Assembly: GCA_947176715.1 (NCBI GenBank)
Contig: CAMWRR010000128.1
Location: 1 to 5,453 of the forward strand
Direction of reading: 5' to 3'
DNA from: an uncultured Rikenellaceae bacterium
GTDB taxonomy: Bacteria; Bacteroidota; Bacteroidia; Bacteroidales; Rikenellaceae
DNA length: 5,453 nt
Of the stretch, positions 1-5,453 are shown piece by piece. Numbering within the stretch: position 1 is the first letter of the stretch; each line of letters starts with the position of its first letter. The position numbers and the translations under genes are program-made. The notes under the pieces are model-generated. The model saw only the letters and a list, made by a program, of their open reading frames with translations, made no database searches and was not told where the DNA came from.

Positions 1-183
1 TACGTGTAGTTATTTGGGAGCGGCACTTCGTACCGCGAGAACATGATTCATTTAAGTACGTGTTTTTCTTGCTGAGCGGGGCTCTCACCCCGCGGGAACT
101 GTCTACGGCTAATGCGCATGCCTTTTGGTGTGAAGTGACGGTGTCTGCTCGCCGGGGGATATTCCAACCTCTGTCGGTTTAAT
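1..183. repeat. 183-bp direct-repeat unit, copy 1 (may begin before the window)
   Basis: Positions 1-101 are identical to 184-284, and 102-127 match 285-310 with four substitutions (102, 105, 120 and 126). Within the unit, half-unit A (1-42) and half-unit B (57-99) are themselves diverged copies. Both start TACGTGT, carry GAGCGG before a hairpin and end in CGCG(A/G)GAAC, with about 30 of 43 aligned columns identical. Hairpin A pairs 20-26 with 30-36; hairpin B pairs 76-81 with 88-93 perfectly. A palindrome ATGCGCAT lies at 112-119. Positions 128-183 have no counterpart in the second copy. The plus frame from 3 to 182 is open (it includes SGALTPREL) and ends in TAA, but it has no convincing start or ribosome-binding site. 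I treat it as a non-coding repeat. Confidence 0.85.
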
Positions 184-310
184 TACGTGTAGTTATTTGG
201 GAGCGGCACTTCGTACCGCGAGAACATGATTCATTTAAGTACGTGTTTTTCTTGCTGAGCGGGGCTCTCACCCCGCGGGAACTGGCTGCGGCTAATGCGC
301 ATACCTTTGG
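184..310. repeat. 183-bp direct-repeat unit, copy 2, truncated after about 127 bp
   Basis: This is the second copy, starting directly after the TAA that closes the open frame of copy 1. It repeats half-unit A (184-225) and half-unit B (240-282) with their hairpins (203-209/213-219 and 259-264/271-276). Similarity to copy 1 stops abruptly at about 310, so the last 55 bp or so of the unit are missing and AT-rich sequence follows. Two of its four differences from copy 1 (A303 and G309) create the word TACCTTTG at 302-309, which fits the Bacteroides -7 consensus TAnnTTTG. No gene lies suitably downstream, so I do not call a promoter. Confidence 0.85.
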
Positions 311-605
311 GAAGTTTTATAGTATCTTTTTCGTCTCGCCAACACAATACAGTTCTTATTACTGCCCTCATGCCTCAAACCGGATAGGGCATATCTGCTT
401 GCTGACTATAATAGCCGAATCAAACGGAATATATCCGATCTGCTTACTGACGCCCGGACAAAACAAAACGGAAAGTGTCATACCGACTCCCGATACATTC
501 ACAACCGAACCAAAAATAACAATACGTAAAGTCTACCCCTCCCGGTTCGTTAAGGGTAGACTAATTCGATTGGAAAAAGTAAAAGCAACGCGTAATATGG
601 TATAT
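311..605. other. Non-coding stretch between the repeat and the operon terminator
   Basis: No supportable gene lies here. A plus-strand frame beginning at GTG 243 stays open to 659. It starts inside the repeat, runs through the terminator hairpin and ends over the SusD stop codon, has no recognisable domain and is Lys/Arg/Thr-rich in the AT-rich part, so I regard it as chance. Visible elements are a 14-nt direct repeat (393-406 and 438-451, ATCTGCTT then GCTGAC or ACTGAC, 45 bp apart), the stem-loop at 531-561, and an isolated minus-strand TATTTTTG (518-511) that fits the -7 consensus without a matching -33 element. Confidence 0.6.
531..561. other. Stem-loop of unknown role downstream of the operon terminator
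   Basis: GTCTACCC (531-538) pairs perfectly with GGGTAGAC (554-561), giving an 8-bp stem with a 15-nt loop. On the minus strand the stem is followed by TTTACG, and the AT-rich stretch at 511-530 comes after it. It could be a weak backup terminator for read-through from the SusCD operon, but the T run is interrupted and the loop is large. It could also be a leftover end of an inserted element or chance. Confidence 0.4.
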
Positions 606-639
606 AAAAAAAGAGCCTCGAAAAAATTCGAGGCTCTTT
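606..639 (-). terminator. Intrinsic terminator at the end of the SusCD operon
   Basis: A perfect 13-bp stem pairs 610-622 with 627-639 around an AAAA loop on the plus strand (TTTT in the minus-strand transcript). The core pairs GAGCCTCGAA with TTCGAGGCTC. Read on the minus strand, the GC-rich part of the stem is followed by seven consecutive T residues (612-606). The hairpin begins 12 nt after the TAA of the SusD-like gene, which is the expected place for a rho-independent terminator ending the operon. Read on the plus strand, the hairpin is followed by TTTCTTC, so weak bidirectional activity is possible. Confidence 0.93.
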
Positions 640-651
640 CTTCATATACTT

Positions 652-2412
652 TTAATTAGTGTAACCGGGGTTCTGTACGAGATTGATACCGTGCTCTTTC
701 GCTTGGCGTATCTCCTCGAAAGGTATGGGCCAGTCGAAGTGAGCGGGATTGATGATAACGTTACCTTTGACGCTGGGGTCGTGAGGTTTGCCGTTCATCT
801 TGTTAAGTATTCTCCAACGTTTCATATCGTAGTAGCGCAGACCCTCGAAGCAGGTCTCGATACGTATCTCGTTACGGAGCTGATCCTGGGTAAGGCCGCT
901 TACATGAGGCATACCGACACGGTCGCGAAGCTGATTGATGTAGCCCTCTGCAGCAGTTTTGTCACCCGACTCGAAAGCGGCTTCGGCTTTCATGAGAAGG
1001 ATGTGGGTCCAACGCATGAGTACAACGTCCTGATCGCTCTGCCATGAGTAACCGACACCGTCCCAGCTCGTGTGGCCTACAACGTCCTTGCCATTGTTGT
1101 CGATACCGTCGAGCGGAGTTACGAGCTTGCGTACGGCAAAATGGGTGACAGGCGCGTTACCGTCTTTGAATTTGGCCGATTTCTCAAAATACTCCGAGAA
1201 GTCGTATAGGCCATTGGGAGCAATGAACATGGCAAGACGCGGGTCTCTATTAGCGAAAATCTGAGCGTAGAGAGCATCTACTTTTGCATCTTCCGCATCA
1301 TTGAACTCTTTTACCTTCTTCTCTATATCTTTATCAGACAGACCCTGTGCTTTCAACGATTCACGCAACTTTTTCTCCGCCTCTTCGCGAACTTTTGAGT
1401 CGGGATACATCTGTTTCTCGATATCGGGATCGGGAACATAAGCGCTACCGTCGGCATTGGGGAATGCGTATACAAGGTCGCGGGTAGGAGCCATACGTTT
1501 CCATGCGCCTATGTAGAAGTCTATCTGGTTACGCATGTCGGGCTTGAGGAACTTGAGCGAAAACATTATCTCGGGGCAAGACTCCTGTTTGTCGGAGATG
1601 AAGTTTTCGAGCACATCGTCTGCCAACTTGTAGGGAGCCTTTATCTGATTGAGCTCTGCGAGTATCTCGGCCATCTCGGTAGGATTGGCTGTACCGTTCT
1701 CGCCATAAGCGTGATAGAGACGGGTTCTGGCACGGAAGCCCATAACGGCGGCACGTGTCATGTGACCTGGGTTGGCAGAGTAGAGCTGGCCATCGGGAAG
1801 AAGCGCTATGGCATCGTCGAAGTCTTCGATTATAGCCTTGTAAACCTCCTCTTTGGTAACCTTCTCTTTGTACATGTTGTCGGTAGAGAGTCTCTCTTTC
1901 ACTACGGGTACGGAACCGAAATAGATGTAGAGATAGTGGTATGTCATACCGCGCAACGCCAAAGCCTCGCCCTTGTACTGATTATACTTGGCCTGAACCT
2001 CGGCATTAGTACAGGTCTCAAGATAATCGAGGAAAATGTTTATACGGGCTATACGCTGATACAACGCATTGTATATACCGGTCAAACCGGGCAGGTTCTC
2101 AGGGCTGACGTTGTCCATCAAAACGGTATTGGTACCGTCCTGGTCCGAGTTGGTCACCGAGTTGTCGGTGAGGTTGTCGTACCACGATGAGAACGTAGAC
2201 ATGAAGTTACCCGGAATAGAGAACGACTGCGTGTAGTTGAGGGGACCTCTCATCAGACCGTATATGGCGGTAAGTGCCATATCGAAGTCGGAAGTGGTCT
2301 GCCAGAAGATTGTCTCCGTGGGGCTATTGGGGTTGTCTTTCTGCAGGAAATCCTTACAAGAAGGTGCAAAGAGCAGAGAGACCCCTAACGCTAAAAATAA
2401 TATCTTTTTCAT
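652..2412 (-). CDS. SusD/RagB-family nutrient-binding outer-membrane lipoprotein
   Basis: This is the surface lipoprotein partner of the upstream SusC-like barrel, expected to capture the ligand and act as a lid on the transporter. The ATG at 2412 is chosen because it begins a lipoprotein signal peptide: MKK, a hydrophobic stretch, then the lipobox APSC with the lipidated Cys at residue 19. The next residues, K20 and D21, fit the charged surface-export signal known for Bacteroidota lipoproteins. The N-terminal SusD-like region includes NSPTETIFW (29-37), YNALYQRIARIN (114-125) and GEALALRG...YFGSVPVV (148-171), which are the usual TPR-like helices. The C-terminal RagB/SusD region includes NRDPR (388-392), LMRWTHILLMKAEA (465-478), FEGLRYYDMKRW (522-533) and the closing WPIP...QNPGY (561-584). 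The length of 586 residues is normal to slightly long. Residues about 336-383 form a Lys/Glu/Asp-rich, probably helical insertion just before NRDPR. It is the last gene before a terminator. The ligand is unknown. Confidence 0.97.
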   Translation of the reverse strand: MKKILFLALGVSLLFAPSCKDFLQKDNPNSPTETIFWQTTSDFDMALTAIYGLMRGPLNYTQSFSIPGNFMSTFSSWYDNLTDNSVTNSDQDGTNTVLMDNVSPENLPGLTGIYNALYQRIARINIFLDYLETCTNAEVQAKYNQYKGEALALRGMTYHYLYIYFGSVPVVKERLSTDNMYKEKVTKEEVYKAIIEDFDDAIALLPDGQLYSANPGHMTRAAVMGFRARTRLYHAYGENGTANPTEMAEILAELNQIKAPYKLADDVLENFISDKQESCPEIMFSLKFLKPDMRNQIDFYIGAWKRMAPTRDLVYAFPNADGSAYVPDPDIEKQMYPDSKVREEAEKKLRESLKAQGLSDKDIEKKVKEFNDAEDAKVDALYAQIFANRDPRLAMFIAPNGLYDFSEYFEKSAKFKDGNAPVTHFAVRKLVTPLDGIDNNGKDVVGHTSWDGVGYSWQSDQDVVLMRWTHILLMKAEAAFESGDKTAAEGYINQLRDRVGMPHVSGLTQDQLRNEIRIETCFEGLRYYDMKRWRILNKMNGKPHDPSVKGNVIINPAHFDWPIPFEEIRQAKEHGINLVQNPGYTN

Positions 2413-2449
2413 AATAGATCCTTTTTAAATTAATTTCAGCACCTCATGT
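2413..2449 (-). promoter_or_regulatory. susC-susD intergenic gap with translation-initiation tract for the SusD-like gene
   Basis: On the minus strand the purine tract AAAAAGGA (plus positions 2419-2426) sits 6 nt before the ATG, which supports that start. Next to it is the perfect 10-bp AT palindrome AAATTAATTT (2427-2436). I see no hairpin followed by a T run, so no terminator separates the two genes and they are probably co-transcribed. Shine-Dalgarno pairing is weak or dispensable in many Bacteroidota, so the tract may work mainly as an unstructured A-rich leader. Confidence 0.6.
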
Positions 2450-5400
2450 TTAGAACTGGAGGTTGATACCGAACGAACATATACGGCTGAGCGGGTAGTC
2501 CATACCGAAGCGTGAACCGTAACCCATGCTCGATTCGGGGTCGAGACCGTCGTACGGAGTAGCCGTAGCCAAGTTGTCGCCTGAGAAGTAAACGCGGAAT
2601 TTCTGAACGCCTATCTTCTGAGTGATGCTACGAGGAATGGTGTAACCGACGGTGAGGTTCTTGATACGCAGATAGCCAGATCTCTTGAGGAAGTAAGAGC
2701 TGTTGACGTTGTTGCGATAGATGTTCTCGCCTGCGAAGTAGTAGAGACGCGGGTGTTTAACACCGGTTGTTCTCTCGGGAGTCCAGCAGTTGTCGACCAT
2801 CTCGCGGGTGGGTGCGGTACCCTGAACGAACGGAGACACGATGAAGCCCATGTAACCGCGGGTGAAGTTACGTCTGCCCGCACGGCCCTGAAGCATCATA
2901 GAGAAGTCGAAGCCTTTCCAGTCGAAACCGAGGTTGATGGTGTAGTTGAACTTCTCGTAGTAACCGTCGAATTTAACGCGGTCCTCGTCACCTATCTTAC
3001 CGTCGCCGTTGACGTCGCGGTAGATGATATCGCCGGCCTGTACCTTGTTGTCGATGGGGGCGATCTTATAGCCGTTCCATTCGCGTGTAGCCACCTGAGC
3101 GTCGCTCTCGTAGATACCTATGGCCTCGTACATGTAATATTCGCCGTAGGGACGACCCTGTTCGTAAATAAGATAGGGATTGTTGAACTCGCCTATCCTG
3201 CCGTAGTCGGTGGTACCGTACTTAACGAGCTTGTTTCTGTTTCTCGATATGAAGAAGTTTGCCCTGTAGTTGAAGTCCTTGAAGAAACCGTCTTTGATGC
3301 GGTCGTTCCAGCCTATCATGAACTCGACACCGGTATTGGTCATCTCACCGTCGTTGATGGTGGGACCGTTGAGACCCAAGAGGGCGTTCACCTGAAGTGT
3401 ACGGAGGATGTTGTAGGTACGTTTCTTATACCAGTCGAAAGTGATGTTCAAACCGCGGAAGAACTGCAGATCGATACCGAAGTCGCCGATAGCGGTAGTC
3501 TCCCATTTGAGGTCACGGTTTACCGCAGCAGAGTATGCCGCACCGGTAGTGATGTTCTTGTTGTCGTATGCGTAGTTGTAAGCCATACCCATGCTCAACA
3601 GAGCCTGATAGGGATAGGTACCTATATCCTGGTTACCGAGAAGACCCCAAGAACCGCGGAACTTGACGTTGTTGAGCCATGAGAGGTTCAGATCTTTGAT
3701 GAACTTCTCCTCGGTAAGACGCCAACCGGCAGAGAACGAGGGGAACACACCCCAACGGTTCTCGGACGCTATACGAGAGGTACCGTCGTAACGGATGTTA
3801 CCCTCCAGAAGATAACGCTCCTTGTAGTTGTAGTTGATACGGCCGAATGCCGACATAAGAGCCCAAGAGGTAGACGAGCCGCTGTTGTTACGGGTAGCGT
3901 CGGCATCACCGGCGTTAAGCTCGTAAAGCGGGAACTTGTAGTTCTGACGAGATGCGCCCATAGAGCGAGAGTCTGACTGCTCCTGGCTGTAACCGGCCAT
4001 CACAGAGAAGTTGTGAGCTTCGCTCTTGCTGGTCCAGTCGTAGTTAAGATAGGTATAGATGTTGGTGTAGACACTGGTTGTGCTCGAAGCATCAAGACCT
4101 TTGCCCGAAACAGGAATAGTACCCTGCTTCTCGCCGGTGAGGTAGTTGTATGCGGCAACACCTACCTGCGACCAGTTTCTGGTATTGCTCTGACCGAAAC
4201 GAACGGCGGCTTTGGTGTGCCATTTGAGACCTTTAACGATGTTGGCTTCGAAGAATGTCTGCAAGTTGGCGTTGTAAGCCTGGTTTTTGGTCCATGAATA
4301 TTCGTTGACACCAAGAAGGGCGTGTTTACGTGTACCGCTATCGGTCTTCTCGTTGGCGAAAGCGTAGCTGGTATACATGATGTTGCCGTTGGCATCGTAC
4401 ATGATGTTGCCGTTGTCGTCTACCACCCAAGGCTTGTATGTGGGCGCACATGCGATGGTAGAGAGGAAACCGTCCATGGAACCGTTACGGGGATTGTTAC
4501 GGTAGCTGTGCATGAAAGCGGCGTTGGCACCTACCTTCAACCACTGTTTTACCTGCGACTGAACGGCCATGGTCATGTTGTAACGTTTGAAGCCGTAACC
4601 GCGCATGGTACCCTCCTGATTCATGTAAGAGAGGTTGATGTTGTAAGAGGTGGTGTTGACCGTACCGGCTATACCGATGTTATGGTTCTGAACCAGAGCG
4701 GTGCGGAACATATATTTCTGCCAGTCGAAACCCGAATACTTGCCGTTTTTGTTGGTCTCGTTACGGTAGAGGTCCATATCGGCCTCTGTGTACAAACCGC
4801 CCTTCACACGGTCACCCTCGGGGTAGTTGGTGATGGCGATGTTTTTGAGCTGCATGTACTCTACGGGGTCGCTGACCAAATCCCACAACTTGTCGGCTTT
4901 GTGGAAACCGAGGTTCATGTTGTAGGTGACAGAGATCTTCTCACGGGTGCCGGTACCTTTTTTGGTGGTAATCAAGAGCACACCGTTAGCCGCACGCGAA
5001 CCGTAGATAGATGCCGATGCCGCGTCTTTCAAGATAGAGACACTCTCCACCGAGTTGGGGTCTACGTCGGAGATGTTACCCTCCACACCGTCCACCAAAA
5101 CCAAGGGTGAAGCCGAGGTACCGAACGAGTTGTTACCACGGATGTTCATAGAGATGGTCTCGTTACCCGGCTGAGAGGTGCTCATGTCGATGTTAAGACC
5201 GGGAACGGCACCCTGCAACATCTGCTGGATGTTGGCAACGGGGCGTTTCAACAGCTCCTCGCTGTCGACAGCCGCAACGGCACCGGTCAGGTTGACCTTC
5301 TTCTGGGTACCGAAGCCGACAACCACCACATCCTCTACCTTGAGGGCATCCTCTTCGAGAGTGACGTCGATGTTGGTCTCCGTACCGACAGGAACGACTT

Positions 5401-5453
5401 TGGTGACGTAGCCGATGAACGCAACCTCGAGGTTGTCGCCCACCTTGACGCCC
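2450..5453 (-). CDS. SusC/RagA-family TonB-dependent outer-membrane transporter, 5'-truncated by the window edge
   Basis: This is the outer-membrane barrel of a SusCD nutrient importer, which moves a ligand into the periplasm using TonB-ExbBD energy. The visible part is 1000 residues (numbered here from the first whole codon at the window edge) and ends in TAA. No start is visible: the frame stays open to position 5453, and the GTG at 5443 lies inside a domain, so it is not a credible start. Residues 1-36 are the end of a carboxypeptidase-regulatory-like domain (VAFIGYVTKV). Residues 40-58 (EDVVVVGFGTQKK then LTGAV) hold the likely TonB box and plug entry. Residues 115-166 are the SusC/RagA plug signature (PLVLVDGV, LKDAASASIYGSRAANGV, TTKKG). 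The rest is barrel, with LKWE at 648-651, an acidic DVNGDGKIGDED loop at 813-824, DNL and DPE near 959-973, and a terminal Phe typical of barrel proteins inserted by BAM. It lies 37 bp upstream of its SusD-like partner. The family call is near certain; the ligand is unknown. Confidence 0.97.
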   Translation of the reverse strand, partial: GVKVGDNLEVAFIGYVTKVVPVGTETNIDVTLEEDALKVEDVVVVGFGTQKKVNLTGAVAAVDSEELLKRPVANIQQMLQGAVPGLNIDMSTSQPGNETISMNIRGNNSFGTSASPLVLVDGVEGNISDVDPNSVESVSILKDAASASIYGSRAANGVLLITTKKGTGTREKISVTYNMNLGFHKADKLWDLVSDPVEYMQLKNIAITNYPEGDRVKGGLYTEADMDLYRNETNKNGKYSGFDWQKYMFRTALVQNHNIGIAGTVNTTSYNINLSYMNQEGTMRGYGFKRYNMTMAVQSQVKQWLKVGANAAFMHSYRNNPRNGSMDGFLSTIACAPTYKPWVVDDNGNIMYDANGNIMYTSYAFANEKTDSGTRKHALLGVNEYSWTKNQAYNANLQTFFEANIVKGLKWHTKAAVRFGQSNTRNWSQVGVAAYNYLTGEKQGTIPVSGKGLDASSTTSVYTNIYTYLNYDWTSKSEAHNFSVMAGYSQEQSDSRSMGASRQNYKFPLYELNAGDADATRNNSGSSTSWALMSAFGRINYNYKERYLLEGNIRYDGTSRIASENRWGVFPSFSAGWRLTEEKFIKDLNLSWLNNVKFRGSWGLLGNQDIGTYPYQALLSMGMAYNYAYDNKNITTGAAYSAAVNRDLKWETTAIGDFGIDLQFFRGLNITFDWYKKRTYNILRTLQVNALLGLNGPTINDGEMTNTGVEFMIGWNDRIKDGFFKDFNYRANFFISRNRNKLVKYGTTDYGRIGEFNNPYLIYEQGRPYGEYYMYEAIGIYESDAQVATREWNGYKIAPIDNKVQAGDIIYRDVNGDGKIGDEDRVKFDGYYEKFNYTINLGFDWKGFDFSMMLQGRAGRRNFTRGYMGFIVSPFVQGTAPTREMVDNCWTPERTTGVKHPRLYYFAGENIYRNNVNSSYFLKRSGYLRIKNLTVGYTIPRSITQKIGVQKFRVYFSGDNLATATPYDGLDPESSMGYGSRFGMDYPLSRICSFGINLQF
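4374..4421 (-). repeat. In-frame 24-bp tandem duplication inside the SusC-like barrel
   Basis: Two adjacent 24-bp units (4374-4397 and 4398-4421) match at 21 of 24 positions, including 17 identical bases in a row. They encode two copies of an eight-residue motif, DDNGNIMY then DANGNIMY, at residues 345-360 of the visible protein. The period is a whole number of codons, so the frame is kept. Polar Asp/Asn/Gly-rich sequence like this suits an extracellular loop of the barrel, but the loop assignment is inferred. Confidence 0.7.

Noticed and set aside
1..310. CRISPR array
   Set aside because: Repeats are far too long (about 127-183 bp), there are only two copies, and no unique spacers of regular length separate them.
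1..310. Insertion-sequence end or transposon remnant
   Set aside because: The copies are direct, not inverted, with no transposase fragment and no target-site duplication visible. The left boundary is outside the window, so this cannot be fully excluded.
407..412. TATAAT word on the plus strand as a promoter -10
   Set aside because: Bacteroidota primary sigma factors use TAnnTTTG rather than TATAAT, and no gene follows on this strand.
243..659. Plus-strand open frame of 138 codons over the repeat, the spacer and the terminator
   Set aside because: It starts at a GTG inside the repeat, passes through the terminator hairpin and ends over the SusD stop codon. Composition changes abruptly where the repeat ends, there is no ribosome-binding site and no recognisable domain.
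691..2190. Several plus-strand frames of 60-160 codons antisense to the SusD-like gene
   Set aside because: All overlap the intact lipoprotein gene and have no credible start signals or motifs.
2427..2436. AT palindrome AAATTAATTT between the two genes as an operator
   Set aside because: It is short, entirely A/T, and lies within an operon gap where such sequence is common by chance.
2753..3682. Long plus-strand frame (309 codons) antisense to the SusC-like gene
   Set aside because: It lies wholly opposite a well-supported coding region with clear family motifs. Its Val/Asp/Gly-rich product has no recognisable fold or signal and reflects codon bias on the real strand.
4322..5110. Plus-strand frame (262 codons) antisense to the transporter plug and early barrel
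   Set aside because: It is a shadow of the conserved SusC plug coding sequence. The product is a Val/His/Thr-rich string with no domain.

Overview
The window comes from a member of the Bacteroidota, most likely Bacteroidales. The evidence is an adjacent pair of genes encoding a SusC/RagA-type TonB-dependent outer-membrane transporter and a SusD/RagB-type surface lipoprotein. That pair is characteristic of this phylum, and both proteins carry clear family signatures. I cannot fix the genus from the sequence alone.

Layout, read in the direction of transcription (minus strand, right to left). Positions 5453-2450 hold the SusC-like transporter. Its N-terminus, signal peptide and promoter lie beyond the right edge. 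A 37-bp gap (2449-2413) contains an AAAAAGGA purine tract in front of the next start. Positions 2412-652 hold the complete SusD-like lipoprotein of 586 residues. Twelve bases after its stop lies a strong intrinsic terminator (639-606), so the transcription unit ends here as transporter then lipoprotein, with no enzyme or regulator after susD.

The left 600 bp carry no gene I can support. Positions 1-310 hold a direct repeat with a 183-bp period: one full unit, then a second unit that stops after about 127 bp. Each unit contains two diverged half-units, and each half-unit has a GC-rich hairpin ending in GAAC. Positions 311-605 are more AT-rich and hold one stem-loop and some weak promoter-like words.

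How the genes work together: the SusD-like lipoprotein is expected to bind a glycan, peptide or similar nutrient on the cell surface and close as a lid over the SusC-like barrel, which imports the ligand using TonB energy. The ligand cannot be read from this window. The transport operon looks conventional. The least explained part is the nested repeat on the left; the other curiosities are a charged insertion in the SusD-like protein and a small in-frame duplication in the SusC-like barrel.
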